From: Levilactobacillus acidifarinae DSM 19394 = JCM 15949
Lineage (GTDB): Bacteria; Bacillota; Bacilli; Lactobacillales; Lactobacillaceae
Assembly (NCBI RefSeq): GCF_001434835.1
Contig: NZ_AZDV01000026.1
Coordinates: forward strand, 124,001-188,000
Reading direction: 5' to 3'
Length of the DNA stretch: 64,000 nt
Each line of letters starts with the position of its first letter. Within the stretch, counting starts at the first letter, position 1. This document shows positions 7,732 to 17,032 of this stretch, piece by piece. A program made the position numbers and the translations under genes. A model generated the notes under the pieces. It was not told the DNA's origin and did no database searches. It worked only from the letters and a program-made list of their open reading frames with translations.

Positions 7732-8598
7732 ATGACAACGATTATCGATGGAAAACAACTCGCACGAGACCTAAACGCCCAAACGCAAGCCCGCGTCACC
7801 CGGTTAGCCCAACGGGGCGTGGTCCCGGGACTGGCCGTAATTATTGTGGGGGCGGACCCCGCCAGTTCCATTTACGTACGGAATAAGCACCGTAAAGCGG
7901 GCCAACTCGGAATTCACTCGGTAGTTCGAGAACTGCCGGCAACGACCACGCAGGCCGAGTTATTGGCCGTGGTGGCGGCCTATAACGCTGATCCCACGGT
8001 CCACGGCATCCTTGTTCAGTCGCCGTTACCGGCGCAATTAGACGAACGGGCCATCTTTAACGCCATCGCTCCGATTAAGGACGTTGACGGGTTTCACCCG
8101 GTGAACACCGGGAAATTGTTCGGTAACTTACCGGGCCACTACCCGGTTTCCTGCACGCCGCAGGGGATTATGACCATGCTGCACAGTCTGCATCAACCGC
8201 TGGCCGGTAAACGTGCCGTGGTCGTGGGCCGCAGTAACATCGTGGGGCGGCCCATGGCGGCCTTATTGTTGAACGCGGATTTGAGCGTGACGGTAACGCA
8301 CCGGCACGACCCTCAGATCCGGGACCTGACGACGCTGGCCGACGTGCTGGTCGTGGCGACCGGGGTGGCTCATTTAATCAAAGCCGAAGACGTCAAACCG
8401 GGCGCCATCGTGATCGACGTGGGGATGGACCGTGGCGCCGACGGGAAGCTGACCGGCGACGTCGACTTTGACGCCGTTAAGGACGTGGCGGGTGCCATCT
8501 CGCCGGTCCCCGGGGGTGTGGGGCCCATGACCATCGCGACGTTGATGCAACAGACGGTTGATTTATGTGAGTGGAGTGAGCAACGTGGCAACAACTGA
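7732..8598 (+). CDS. folD: Methylene-THF dehydrogenase / methenyl-THF cyclohydrolase FolD
   Basis: A 288-aa bifunctional enzyme interconverting 5,10-methylene- and 10-formyl-tetrahydrofolate, supplying one-carbon units for purines and fMet. Visible motifs are SSIYVRNKHRKA (catalytic Tyr and Lys), PLPAQLDE, KDVDGFHPVN, the nucleotide-binding GRSNIVGRPMA loop, and PVPGGVGPMT near the C-terminus. It is the first gene of folD-xseA-xseB-ispA-tlyA, behind the structured leader. Its end overlaps the chosen xseA start by 14 bp. Confidence 0.97.
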   Translation: MTTIIDGKQLARDLNAQTQARVTRLAQRGVVPGLAVIIVGADPASSIYVRNKHRKAGQLGIHSVVRELPATTTQAELLAVVAAYNADPTVHGILVQSPLPAQLDERAIFNAIAPIKDVDGFHPVNTGKLFGNLPGHYPVSCTPQGIMTMLHSLHQPLAGKRAVVVGRSNIVGRPMAALLLNADLSVTVTHRHDPQIRDLTTLADVLVVATGVAHLIKAEDVKPGAIVIDVGMDRGADGKLTGDVDFDAVKDVAGAISPVPGGVGPMTIATLMQQTVDLCEWSEQRGNN

Positions 8599-9937
8599 TT
8601 ACTTAACGGTCACAGCGTTGACCCAGTATTTAAAACGCAAATTTGATATGGACCCGTATTTGGGCAAGGTCTATCTGACCGGTGAAATCTCGAACTTCCG
8701 GTTACGGCCGCACGCCCACCAGTACTTTAGCTTAAAGGACGACCACGCCAAGATTAGTGCCATCATGTTTCGCTCGGCGTTTGAAAAATTAAAATTTACG
8801 CCCGAAACCGGGATGAAGGTGCTGGTCGTGGGTCGGATCTCGTTGTACGAACCCAGCGGGAGTTACCAGATCTACGTGGAACGCATGGAACCCGACGGCG
8901 TGGGGCAACTCTACCAGGCCTACGAACAGTTAAAAAAGCAATTATCGCAAGAGGGCCTGTTTACGGCGACCAAGCGGCCCTTGCCCCGGTTTCCCAAACG
9001 AATTGCGGTGGTGACCAGTCCCAGTGGGGCCGTGATTCGTGACATCATCACCACGGCCCGGCGGCGGTACCCCATCGCTCAGATCGTGCTGTACCCGGCC
9101 TTGGTGCAGGGGAACGACGCGGCGGCCGACATCGTCCGGCAGATTCAACGGGCGAACGCCAACGGCACGTTTGACACCCTGATCATCGGTCGGGGCGGTG
9201 GCTCCATCGAAGACCTTTGGCCGTTTAACGAGGAGGCGGTGGCCCGCGCGATTGCGGCTAGCCAACTGCCCGTGATCTCGTCGGTCGGTCACGAAACGGA
9301 CACCACGATCGCCGATCTGGTGGCCGACGTGCGGGCCGCGACGCCTACCGCGGCGGCCGAACTGGCGGTGCCCGTGTTAAGCGACGAATTAATCAAGCTC
9401 CAGCAGCAGCGGACCCGCTTGGTCAACGCGATGGCTAACCGGATCAAGTTCCAACAAGAGCGGCTCAACCAACTGCTGAGTGCCTACGTATTCCGGCAGC
9501 CCCAACGGTTGTACGAGACCTACGTCCAGCGCTTAGACCGGGCCCAACAGGGACTGACCCAGCAGATGCACACGCAACTGCAGACCTGGCAACAGCGCAC
9601 CCAACTGGCGCAGCAGCGGTTGACCAGTCAGTCCCCGGTGCCGCGAATTCACCAGGCACAACAAACGGTGCAACAGACCCAGACCCGTTTACAAACGGAA
9701 ATGCGCCGGTATTTAACGGCTCAGGAAACCCACGTGGCGCAGTTGGCCAGCGGGTTGGATTATCTGAGCCCACTGAAGATCATGAGTCGCGGGTACAGTT
9801 ACGTGACCCAAGACGATCAGATCATTCGGCAAACGGCGGCGTTAAAGCCGGGGCCCGCGACGATTCATCTAAGCGACGGGACGGCCAGCGCGGAGATTAA
9901 GACCATTACACCAGCAACGGAGGAAAATCATGACTGA
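8585..9937 (+). CDS. xseA: Exodeoxyribonuclease VII large subunit
   Basis: A 450-aa catalytic subunit of ExoVII, which degrades single-stranded DNA from both ends. It has an N-terminal OB-fold (~1-105), a catalytic core with [27 protein letters not shown] and [17 protein letters not shown], then a long Gln-rich coiled coil (~270-400) that binds XseB. I chose GTG 8585 ([20 protein letters not shown]), preceded by GGAGTGAG. An in-frame start at 8558 would add nine residues not typical of the family. It overlaps folD and xseB. Confidence 0.95.
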   Translation: MATTDYLTVTALTQYLKRKFDMDPYLGKVYLTGEISNFRLRPHAHQYFSLKDDHAKISAIMFRSAFEKLKFTPETGMKVLVVGRISLYEPSGSYQIYVERMEPDGVGQLYQAYEQLKKQLSQEGLFTATKRPLPRFPKRIAVVTSPSGAVIRDIITTARRRYPIAQIVLYPALVQGNDAAADIVRQIQRANANGTFDTLIIGRGGGSIEDLWPFNEEAVARAIAASQLPVISSVGHETDTTIADLVADVRAATPTAAAELAVPVLSDELIKLQQQRTRLVNAMANRIKFQQERLNQLLSAYVFRQPQRLYETYVQRLDRAQQGLTQQMHTQLQTWQQRTQLAQQRLTSQSPVPRIHQAQQTVQQTQTRLQTEMRRYLTAQETHVAQLASGLDYLSPLKIMSRGYSYVTQDDQIIRQTAALKPGPATIHLSDGTASAEIKTITPATEENHD

Positions 9938-10175
9938 ACAACAACCAACCTTTGAAGAAAATTTAAGTACCTTAGAAAACATTGTGGCCCAATTGGAAAA
10001 GGGCGACGTGCCGTTGGAACAGGCCTTGGCCCAATTTCAAAAGGGCGTGGCGCTGAGTAAGGACCTGCAGACCACGCTGCAAGACGCCGAAAAGACGTTG
10101 ACCACCATGATGACGGACGACGACCAAGAGGTGCCGTTTGAAACGCCACAAGGGGGCACTTCGGATGCCAAGTGA
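9930..10175 (+). CDS. xseB: Exodeoxyribonuclease VII small subunit
   Basis: An 81-aa helical-hairpin subunit that decorates the XseA coiled coil. It has the family segment [32 protein letters not shown]. It starts at ATG 9930, overlapping the xseA stop, and ends inside the start of ispA (11-bp overlap), so the three are translationally coupled. Confidence 0.96.
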   Translation: MTEQQPTFEENLSTLENIVAQLEKGDVPLEQALAQFQKGVALSKDLQTTLQDAEKTLTTMMTDDDQEVPFETPQGGTSDAK

Positions 10176-11073
10176 AGCCCGCCAACGGCTCAGTGACTTT
10201 GAACAGGCCTGGGTGCCGCGGTTAAACGCCCCGTTGGCCGCCGCTGTCAAGGAAGATACCACGGACGCGCGGTTGGCCGACGCGATGACCTACTCGCTAC
10301 TTGCGGGGGGCAAACGGCTCCGGCCGCTGCTCACGGTGGCCACATTGACCACGGTGGGCGGTACGTTTGACGAGGTGCGCGACTGGCGGCCCGTCATGGC
10401 CTTGGAGTTGCTGCACACCTATTCGCTGATTCACGACGACCTGCCCGCCATGGACAACGACCCGTTGCGGCGGGGTGAACCCACCAACCACATGAAGTTT
10501 GGCGCGGGAATGGCCACGCTGGCCGGGGATGGGTTATTGACGTTAGCCTTTCAGTGGCTGACGGCCACGGAATTACCGGCGACGGTGCAAACGGCATTGG
10601 TAAGTGGTCTGGCCCACGCGGCCGGGCCTAACGGGATGGTGGCCGGTCAAGCGCGCGACATTCAGTCCGAGCACGTGGACCTGCCAATGGCCCAGTTGCG
10701 GACGTTACACCGGGAAAAGACCGGGGCGTTGTTACACTACGCGGTCCAGGCGGGCTTGATTTTGGGCCAAGTGCCACAAACGCAATGGTCCCCGTACTTA
10801 CGGTTTGCCGATGCTTTCGGGCTGGCCTTCCAGATTTATGACGACATTTTAGACGTCGTGGCGACCCCGGCCGAACTGGGGAAAGCCACGCAAAAGGATG
10901 CCGGGGAGGCCAAGAACACCTACCCGGGGAAGCTGGGCTTGACCGGGGCCAACCAGGCACTGATTACGACCATTGCGGACGGCCAGGACGCCTTAGCGGA
11001 CTTACCGGCCGACCAGGACGCCACGTTGTTGGCTGCATTCTTTAGTTACTTTAAGACGGATCGGGTGCAATAG
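10165..11073 (+). CDS. ispA: Polyprenyl (farnesyl/geranyl) diphosphate synthase
   Basis: A 302-aa head-to-tail prenyltransferase condensing IPP with allylic diphosphates, feeding undecaprenyl and quinone synthesis. The first aspartate-rich motif is DDLPAMDND and the second is YDDILD, with GGKRLRP (IPP/Mg) near the N-terminus and MVAGQARDI in the middle. I use ATG 10165, preceded by GGGGGC; the frame also reads from a TTG 27 bp earlier, inside xseB. By length and the DDLPAMD motif it is a short-chain (C15-type) synthase. tlyA starts directly after its stop. Confidence 0.94.
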   Translation: MPSEARQRLSDFEQAWVPRLNAPLAAAVKEDTTDARLADAMTYSLLAGGKRLRPLLTVATLTTVGGTFDEVRDWRPVMALELLHTYSLIHDDLPAMDNDPLRRGEPTNHMKFGAGMATLAGDGLLTLAFQWLTATELPATVQTALVSGLAHAAGPNGMVAGQARDIQSEHVDLPMAQLRTLHREKTGALLHYAVQAGLILGQVPQTQWSPYLRFADAFGLAFQIYDDILDVVATPAELGKATQKDAGEAKNTYPGKLGLTGANQALITTIADGQDALADLPADQDATLLAAFFSYFKTDRVQ

Positions 11074-11889
11074 ATGAAGAAGAAACGGGTTGCAGATTTA
11101 TTAGTGGAACAAGGGTTGTACACGGACCTCGACGAGGCCAAGCGCGCCGTGATGGCCGGCGAGATCCTGGGGACGAACGAAGAACGGTTGGATAAGCCGG
11201 GGTCGTTGGTGCCCATCGATACGGAGCTACACCGTAAGGGACACCCGTTGCCGTACGTGTCGCGGGGCGGCTTCAAGTTAGCTAAGGCCCTAGACGTGTT
11301 TGGCATCGACGTGACCGACCAGGTGGTCCTAGACATTGGTTCGTCGACGGGGGGCTTTACCGACGTGATGCTCCAAAACGGGGCGAAGTTGAGTTACGCG
11401 TTAGACGTCGGCAGCAATCAGCTGGTGTGGAAACTGCGGCAAGACCCGCGAGTCATCGTGATGGAGCATACCAATTTTCGGTATAGTAAGTTGAACGACT
11501 TTACTCACGGGCAACCGGCCTTCGCCTCGATCGACGTGTCGTTTATCTCGTTGAAAATGATTTTGCCCCCGTTGAAGGGCATCCTCAAGGTGGGCGGCGA
11601 CGTGGCCGCATTGATCAAGCCACAGTTTGAAGCGGACCGTGACCAGGTCGGGGCCCACGGAATCGTCCGGGACAGAGCCGTGCATCTGGCCGTCGTGCAA
11701 AGCATCATCGACTTTGCCCTGCAGACCGGTTACAGCGTTTTAGGCTTGGACTTTTCGCCCATTAAGGGGGGCGAAGGGAACATTGAGTTTTTGATCCATT
11801 TACGCTCGGTTGATAAAAATGCAGTTTGTGCGCATACCGTTTCGGTGGAACAAACCGTGACGGCAGCCTATGAGCGCCTAAAACAATAG
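11074..11889 (+). CDS. tlyA: TlyA-family rRNA 2'-O-methyltransferase (S4 + FtsJ domains)
   Basis: A 271-aa protein with an N-terminal S4 RNA-binding domain (RVADLLVEQGLYTDLDEAKRAVMAG, ~4-60) and an FtsJ-like SAM methyltransferase domain. The SAM loop DIGSSTGGFTDV is at about residue 87, followed by FASIDVSFISLK and GAHGIVRD. By family it methylates rRNA cytidine ribose (16S/23S in mycobacteria); substrate specificity in lactobacilli is inferred. It adjoins argR-recN as in B. subtilis yqxC. Confidence 0.93.
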   Translation: MKKKRVADLLVEQGLYTDLDEAKRAVMAGEILGTNEERLDKPGSLVPIDTELHRKGHPLPYVSRGGFKLAKALDVFGIDVTDQVVLDIGSSTGGFTDVMLQNGAKLSYALDVGSNQLVWKLRQDPRVIVMEHTNFRYSKLNDFTHGQPAFASIDVSFISLKMILPPLKGILKVGGDVAALIKPQFEADRDQVGAHGIVRDRAVHLAVVQSIIDFALQTGYSVLGLDFSPIKGGEGNIEFLIHLRSVDKNAVCAHTVSVEQTVTAAYERLKQ

Positions 11890-11982
11890 ACTATGAGAAA
11901 ATTATGAGAATATGCTTTCCAATTCCTTAGCGCTGGTATATGATAGGTTTATGCATTTTTTAGCAGCTAAGGGGGGCTAGGT

Positions 11983-12438
11983 ATGAAGAAGCAAGAACGA
12001 CAACAGTTGTTGAAGCGATTGTTGACGACCCGCGAAATCGAACGGCAGGAGGACTTTGTCAGCCTACTGGCCGCGGAGGGCATTCACGTCACGCAGGCCA
12101 CCATTTCCCGGGACATCAAGGAAATGCAACTGGTCAAGTTACCGGCCGAATCCGGGGGCTACCGTTACAGTTTACCGGTGCAAAAAAAGATCGATACGCA
12201 AAAAAAACTGCAACGGACTTTGCGCAACGCCTACGTCTCCTTTGCCGTTCAAGATCAGTTTACGATTTTAAAGGTCTTGCCCGGCAACGGTCCGGTGATT
12301 GCGTCACTGTTAGACCAGATGCGTTACGACTTTATTTTTGGCACGGTGGGCGACGACAGCTCGGTCTTGACGATTTGTGTTTCCCATCAGGGTGCCTTAC
12401 AATTAGAAAAGACGATTGACCGCATGCTTGCGGATTAA
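11983..12438 (+). CDS. argR: Arginine repressor family regulator ArgR/AhrC
   Basis: A 151-aa transcription factor. The N-terminal winged helix (1-70) contains ATISRDIKEMQLVKL. The C-terminal hexamerisation and arginine-binding domain contains FTILKVLPGNGPVIASLLDQ and GTVGDDSSVLTIC. It controls arginine metabolism genes, and the copy next to recN is the conserved one in Firmicutes. A possible promoter is TATGAT at 11939-11944, with a poor -35. I see no convincing ARG box in its own leader. Confidence 0.93.
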   Translation: MKKQERQQLLKRLLTTREIERQEDFVSLLAAEGIHVTQATISRDIKEMQLVKLPAESGGYRYSLPVQKKIDTQKKLQRTLRNAYVSFAVQDQFTILKVLPGNGPVIASLLDQMRYDFIFGTVGDDSSVLTICVSHQGALQLEKTIDRMLAD

Positions 12439-12443
12439 TCAGC

Positions 12444-12498
12444 AACGACCACGACTCACGACCAGCTTCCGCTGACGACGTAGCGGTGGTCGTTTAGT
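12444..12498 (+). terminator. Stem-loop between argR and recN
   Basis: AACGACCAC (12444-12452) pairs perfectly with GTGGTCGTT (12486-12494), followed by a weak TAGTTT. The long loop and imperfect T tract suggest partial termination. Confidence 0.6.
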
Positions 12499-12515
12499 TT
12501 ATAGGGGGCCAGAAC

Positions 12516-14228
12516 GTGTTACAAGAGCTGTCCATTAAAAATTTTGCGATTATCGATCACTTAGACGTGACCTTTAAAAACGGGATGACCGTGCTGACCG
12601 GGGAAACCGGGGCCGGAAAATCCATTATCATCGATGCCGTGGGCTTGCTCGCGGGGGGCCGCGGGTCGGCCAGCTTCGTACGGACCGGCACCAGCAAGGC
12701 CGTGATCCAGGGAAGCTTTGTTTTTCCGAAAAACGGGGTGACCTACCACGTCTTAGACGACCTGGGGATCGATCACGAGGACGGTAGCGTGATTTTGCAA
12801 CGAGAGATTCACGCCAACGGCCGCAACGTCTGCCGGGTCAACGGCATGTTGGTCAATACCAGTACGTTGAAGCGTATCGGGGAGACCGCCGTGGACATTC
12901 ACGGGCAAAACGAACACCAGGAACTGATGCAACCGGATAAGCACCTGGGGATGCTCGACGAATTTGCCGGGACGAAGGTCGCACAGTTGCGGCAAAAGTA
13001 CCAGGACTTGTATCGGGCCTATAAAAAGTTGAAGGCCACGCTCGAAAATCGGCGGGCCAACGAGAAGGAATGGGCCCAGCACTTAGATATGCTGAAGTTT
13101 CAGGTGAGTGAGATTGAGGATGCCCAGCTGCAGGAGGGCGAAGAAGAAGCCCTGATCGCCGAGCGCGACCGACTGGATAACTTCCAGAAAATTAACGATG
13201 CCTTACAGCGCACCCAGGTCATTTTGACCGGGGAAGACACGGTCCCGGGGGCCAACGATCAAATCGGCAGTGCCATGCAGGCCATGCAGGGTATCGCGGA
13301 TTTTGCCCCGGATTTTAAGGAAATTGCGACCAGCCTGGAGAACGCCTACTACACCTTAAGCGACGCTGTCGGCGACGTGTCGTCGCAGTTGGATTCGCTG
13401 GAATGGGATGAGGGCCGGCTAGATGAGATCGAACGGCGCTTAGAGGTCATCAACCAGTTGAAGTATAAGTATGGGGACTCGGAAGCCCAGGTCTTAAAAT
13501 ATTACGACCAGATTGCGGCGGAATTGAAGCAGATGGAAGCCACCGACGAAACGGCCGACGATTTGGAAGACCGGGTGAGCGCCCAGGAAACGCAGTTGCA
13601 AGCGCTGGGTGACCAGTTAAGTACGGCCCGGCAAGCGGCGGCCAAACACCTGGAAACGGCGATTCATCACGAACTGGCCGACCTGTACATGGCCAAGACT
13701 GTGTTTGCGGTCCATTTCGAGCGGCCCACGGGGCACCCGTTGTTGAGTAGTGGGGTGGACCAGGTCGAATTTTACCTGCGGACCAATCCCGGCGAAGCTA
13801 TGCGGCCCCTCGCCAAGATTGCTTCCGGCGGGGAACTGTCCCGGATCATGCTGGCGTTAAAGACGATTTTCTCGGAATCCCAAGGGGTGACCTCGATTAT
13901 CTTCGATGAAGTGGATACCGGGGTCAGTGGGCGTGTGGCCCAGGCGATTGCCGAAAAGATCAGTGGGATCGCGCAAAACTCCCAGGTCCTCTGTATTACC
14001 CATCTGCCGCAGGTCGCGGCGATGGCCGACCACCACTTCTTTATCGCCAAACAAATCGTGGGTGACCGAACGGAAACCAAGTTGACCCGTTTGAGCGCCA
14101 CGAAACGGATCGACGAACTGGCTCGGATGTCGGCCGGCACCCAGGTGACTAAGCTCGCCGTGGAGCACGCGCACGAACTGCTGACGCTGGCGGACGAGGT
14201 CAAGGCGAAACGCCAATCAATTAAGTAA
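12516..14228 (+). CDS. recN: DNA repair protein RecN
   Basis: A 570-aa SMC-like ATPase recruited early to double-strand breaks. Walker A is GETGAGKSIIIDA near residue 29. Coiled-coil arms cover ~150-390. The ABC signature is in KIASGGELSRIMLALK, Walker B is SIIFDEVDTGVSG, and the final segment contains CITHLPQVAAMADHHF. It starts with GTG 12516 after AGGGGG. Length is standard and a strong terminator follows. Confidence 0.97.
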   Translation: MLQELSIKNFAIIDHLDVTFKNGMTVLTGETGAGKSIIIDAVGLLAGGRGSASFVRTGTSKAVIQGSFVFPKNGVTYHVLDDLGIDHEDGSVILQREIHANGRNVCRVNGMLVNTSTLKRIGETAVDIHGQNEHQELMQPDKHLGMLDEFAGTKVAQLRQKYQDLYRAYKKLKATLENRRANEKEWAQHLDMLKFQVSEIEDAQLQEGEEEALIAERDRLDNFQKINDALQRTQVILTGEDTVPGANDQIGSAMQAMQGIADFAPDFKEIATSLENAYYTLSDAVGDVSSQLDSLEWDEGRLDEIERRLEVINQLKYKYGDSEAQVLKYYDQIAAELKQMEATDETADDLEDRVSAQETQLQALGDQLSTARQAAAKHLETAIHHELADLYMAKTVFAVHFERPTGHPLLSSGVDQVEFYLRTNPGEAMRPLAKIASGGELSRIMLALKTIFSESQGVTSIIFDEVDTGVSGRVAQAIAEKISGIAQNSQVLCITHLPQVAAMADHHFFIAKQIVGDRTETKLTRLSATKRIDELARMSAGTQVTKLAVEHAHELLTLADEVKAKRQSIK

Positions 14229-14232
14229 ATGA

Positions 14233-14275
14233 TACCGTCCGCTAATAATCGCTAGTGGACGGTACTTTTTATTGT
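14233..14275 (+). terminator. Intrinsic terminator after recN
   Basis: TACCGTCC (14233-14240) pairs with GGACGGTA (14257-14264), followed by CTTTTTATT. Confidence 0.9.
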
Positions 14276-14307
14276 CGAATTATTTTTTATGGTTAACGAA
14301 TTTGCTC

Positions 14308-14336
14308 TTAAACGATTGCTACCATTGCGCTATAAT
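14308..14336 (+). promoter_or_regulatory. Promoter of the surface adhesin gene
   Basis: TTAAAC (14308-14313), a 17-bp spacer, then a perfect TATAAT (14331-14336). Confidence 0.7.
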
Positions 14337-14379
14337 GAAAATATAAAGTGTAACAAATCGTTGAAGAGGGGTAATTGGT

Positions 14380-16401
14380 ATGTGGCGGAAAATACGGTGG
14401 TTGAGTTTGGCGCTGGGAGCGCTGGTCGTTGCGATATGCATGATTGGCAATTTAAGCGCTCAGGCCAAAGAAATAGAGGCGACGGGTCTGGATGCCGATT
14501 CGGCCCAAATTGTTCTCTTATCTGACGGGTCGGTCGTTGCAAACGACAGCGTCCTAAAAGATGGAACCCGTTACCGAATTGACTATACTTGGAAGATTCC
14601 GGATGGCGTTCAGGTTAACGCGGGGGATACGGCGAAGGTTTACCTGCCCCAAAATGATAACCCCCATGATTCGGCGTCTGGTTACGTGAAGGCGACCGTT
14701 AATGGGGTCAAGGACGTTAACGTCGGTGTGTTAAGGGTGTCGGCGGATAGTTATGAAGCGACGATTACGTTTAATGACGCCTTGAAGGACACTAACGTTA
14801 AACGTGAGGGTCACATTTCGATTAGTGCTTGGGGCCACGGCACCGCGGTTAGTGGTCAGGATAGCAACAGCATCAGTCCTAGCGACAGTACGGGAACCGA
14901 ACCAAGCGGTTCTGGGGGCGGTACGGGTGGCTCTGACGGCTCAACGACCGGTCCTAGCGGCTCAGGTAGTGCTGGGAGTGGCAGCTACGACTTAAATAAG
15001 GTCGGGTGGGGTGCTTCATCAGTCGCTCTAAATGAAGTCGAATCAGCACCGAGCGAAATCGTCTGGAACGTTATTTTTGATGGTCGGGGCGACGATTTTG
15101 GCGATACGACGATCTTAGACGAATTAGGCCCGTATCAGACGTACATTCCAGGATCGTTTGTGATGAATGATTACAGTAAGAATGTCAGTTATACAATTAA
15201 CCCCTCTGGAAACAACATCATGTTTGACTTTACCGCGGTACATCAACCAGTGGGCTTTACCTTTAGAACGAAACTTTCTGATTTAACGGGCTACGGTGAA
15301 CGGTACAACACGGCCATTATGACGACGACCAACAGTTATCCTGCCGGCCGAGATACGGGAGTGTCTGGCACCACTACCAGTGCGCAGGTGTTAGCCGCCC
15401 TAAATTGGGGACTTAAAGCCGATCTGAGTGGTGATTATTTTGGTAGCGTCCAATTAACGAAGTATGCCGCGAAAACGAGTGCGACTTCTCCGGATAAAAA
15501 GCTGTCGGGCGCCAAATATAATCTGTACAGTACGAACGATAAGACGTTTAGTCAGCAGTACGTGACGGGACCTGAGGGGAACCTGACCGTTCCGGGATTA
15601 AGAGCGGGAGCCTATTACTTTAGTGAAGCTGAAGCCCCGAGTGGTTACGCGGTGAATAAAAAGCAAGTATCCTTTACGATTGCACCGGAAAATGGGACCA
15701 GTACCGTTCCGGTCAGCCAGTATGATGACCTGAGTTCGGTACCCAGCGAGTCGACAGGTAGTTCGAGTTCGGTACCCAGTGAGTCGACGGGTAGTTCGAG
15801 TTCGGTACCCAGTGAGTCGACGGGTAGTTCGAGTTCGGTACCCAGCGAGTCGACAGGTAGTTCGAGTTCGGTACCCAGCGAGTCGACAGGTAGTTCGAGT
15901 TCGGTACCCAGCGAGCCATCAAGTAGTTCGGCTTCAGTGCCAAGCGAGCCATCGGGTAGTTCAGCTTCAGTGCCAAGTGAGCCATCAAGTAGCTCGACTT
16001 CGGTACCGGGAATTCCCTCATCAAGCACGACTAGTTCAGTGCCAGAAATTCCGTCAGTGAGCCATTCTAGTTCTACGCCGTCGGGATCCAAGCCAAGTGG
16101 GAATGACTCGAGTGAGCCTAGTTCATCGTCTAGCCGTGTGATCGTGACGACAACGGGAGGCGATACGGGACAATCGACACCAACCTCTACGGCACAAAGC
16201 GTGAGTCAGTCGGGAAACGGTGGCGTTGGTGATCATCCCGAGATTACGGCCACGATGACGGCAAAAACCGATTCCAGCAAGCAACCGATTATCAGTCGGT
16301 TACCACAAACTGATGATCAAAAAGCAGATGTAGTCTTTTTAGGCTTATTATTGCTGGGGGGCACCCTCAGCTACACGGCATGGCGGCGTAACCGTGATTA
16401 A
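14380..16401 (+). CDS. Sortase-anchored adhesin with Ser-rich repeat stalk
   Basis: A 673-aa cell-surface protein. The signal peptide covers ~1-29 (cut after SAQA). An SdrG/collagen-adhesin-like Ig domain spans ~30-165, then a Gly/Ser linker (~170-205), a collagen-binding-type domain (~207-350; VVWGA-type start, IVWNVIFDGRG) and a SpaA/Cna-B-like domain (~355-450; SGAKYNLYS, GLRAGAYYFSEAEAPSGY). A Ser/Pro/Val repeat stalk (~453-600) leads to the anchor, with LPQTD at 641-645, a hydrophobic segment and the tail RRNRD. LPQTDD fits the LPQTxE-like sortase site of lactobacilli. It is monocistronic, with its own promoter and terminator. The ligand is unknown. Confidence 0.9.
   Translation: MWRKIRWLSLALGALVVAICMIGNLSAQAKEIEATGLDADSAQIVLLSDGSVVANDSVLKDGTRYRIDYTWKIPDGVQVNAGDTAKVYLPQNDNPHDSASGYVKATVNGVKDVNVGVLRVSADSYEATITFNDALKDTNVKREGHISISAWGHGTAVSGQDSNSISPSDSTGTEPSGSGGGTGGSDGSTTGPSGSGSAGSGSYDLNKVGWGASSVALNEVESAPSEIVWNVIFDGRGDDFGDTTILDELGPYQTYIPGSFVMNDYSKNVSYTINPSGNNIMFDFTAVHQPVGFTFRTKLSDLTGYGERYNTAIMTTTNSYPAGRDTGVSGTTTSAQVLAALNWGLKADLSGDYFGSVQLTKYAAKTSATSPDKKLSGAKYNLYSTNDKTFSQQYVTGPEGNLTVPGLRAGAYYFSEAEAPSGYAVNKKQVSFTIAPENGTSTVPVSQYDDLSSVPSESTGSSSSVPSESTGSSSSVPSESTGSSSSVPSESTGSSSSVPSESTGSSSSVPSEPSSSSASVPSEPSGSSASVPSEPSSSSTSVPGIPSSSTTSSVPEIPSVSHSSSTPSGSKPSGNDSSEPSSSSSRVIVTTTGGDTGQSTPTSTAQSVSQSGNGGVGDHPEITATMTAKTDSSKQPIISRLPQTDDQKADVVFLGLLLLGGTLSYTAWRRNRD
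15739..16002 (+). repeat. Eight 33-bp in-frame tandem repeats (stalk of adhesin)
   Basis: Units start at 15739, 15772, 15805, 15838, 15871, 15904, 15937 and 15970. The first five encode VPSESTGSSSS and differ only by single silent changes (AGC/AGT, ACA/ACG). The last three encode diverged VPSEPxxSSxS versions. Near-identity of the first five points to recent duplication. Confidence 0.95.
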
Positions 16402-16422
16402 TTAAAAGGTCAAATAGCGTTT

Positions 16423-16473
16423 AAAAAGTCTTGCTCAACACACTCGCAGTTGTGTTGAGCAAGACTTTTTTTG
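16423..16473. terminator. Bidirectional terminator between convergent genes
   Basis: A perfect 20-bp inverted repeat (16423-16442 with 16451-16470) has A and T runs at both ends. It serves the adhesin on plus and the YolD-like gene on minus. Confidence 0.93.
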
Positions 16474-16482
16474 ATCCCGGGT

Positions 16483-16812
16483 TTAAAGCTTTACGCGTTG
16501 AATAGACCGGAGTAATTCGGGCGTCACAATCGTGGTGAATTGTGGGGCCCGCAAAATCAGGTGACCGGCCGCATCTTGTTTGAGGTGACCGCTGACCGTC
16601 ATCGGCGCGACTTCCGGGGCAGCTTTGAATTGGAGTTGCACGAAGTAATGGCGACTCAGCGCCTGTTGAATGAAGTAGGTTAATTGAAAGTCTGGCATCT
16701 GCGGATAAACGACTTGACCGTTAATCACGGGGAGCTCGTTGAACAGTTCCTTGTAAACGGTGGCGACACGTTCGGTTAAATTGGTTAACCGGGTCGCGGT
16801 TGAGTTTTGCAT
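16483..16812 (-). CDS. YolD-like protein, predicted SOS-regulated
   Basis: A 109-aa protein. The C-terminal half has the strand pattern of YolD-like proteins (YFVQLQFKA, MTVSGHLKQ, GHLILRA, ending in ELLRSIQRV). By family knowledge these often accompany Y-family polymerases and belong to damage responses. The recognition is moderate, because the usual N-terminal DRG-type motif is absent. I start at ATG 16812, which has GAGGTGA upstream; an in-frame GTG at 16821 would lie inside that ribosome site. The promoter contains LexA-type boxes, which supports the assignment. No polymerase gene is adjacent. Confidence 0.65.
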   Translation of the reverse strand: MQNSTATRLTNLTERVATVYKELFNELPVINGQVVYPQMPDFQLTYFIQQALSRHYFVQLQFKAAPEVAPMTVSGHLKQDAAGHLILRAPQFTTIVTPELLRSIQRVKL

Positions 16813-16823
16813 GCTGATCACCT

Positions 16824-16873
16824 CGAACGTTTGTTTGTATTCTCATTATACGAACGTGCGTTCTAAAATGCAA
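16824..16873 (-). promoter_or_regulatory. SOS-type promoter with two LexA boxes
   Basis: Read on the minus strand: TTGCAT (16873-16868), a 17-bp spacer, then TATAAT (16850-16845). The spacer contains box 1, CGAACGTGCGTTCT on plus (16851-16864). Box 2, CGAACGTTTGTTTG (16824-16837), lies just downstream of the -10. Each matches the Gram-positive SOS consensus CGAACRNRYGTTYG at 13 of 14 positions by my count. Confidence 0.85.
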
Positions 16874-16939
16874 GGCTTTTAGGCGAACAAGTTTTTTTAT
16901 GAAAAATCCGGGCGAACTCCGCCATAAAACCTTAAATAG

Positions 16940-16948
16940 TGGTAATAT
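16940..16948 (+). promoter_or_regulatory. Extended -10 promoter of gmk
   Basis: TG-G-TAATAT; the -35 is poor. It gives a leader of about 80 nt. Confidence 0.45.
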
Positions 16949-17032
16949 AGTAAACTATAGATTAAATGCCAAGGGCGCCAAGACGCGTGACTGGGCGGAC
17001 TAGAATTCAAATAATGAAGGGATTTTTAGACA

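Noticed and set aside
11890-11982. ARG boxes for autoregulation of argR
   Set aside because: The A/T-rich repeats (TATGAGAA twice) are direct repeats, not the inverted ARG-box pattern.
15739-16002. Regular 33-bp repeats considered as a CRISPR array
   Set aside because: Repeats are contiguous and in frame without unique spacers, and no cas genes are present.
15645-16091. Minus-strand open frame of ~148 residues with repeats opposite the adhesin stalk
   Set aside because: It is the mirror of the 33-bp repeats; it has no ribosome site or promoter, and the plus-strand adhesin explains the sequence.
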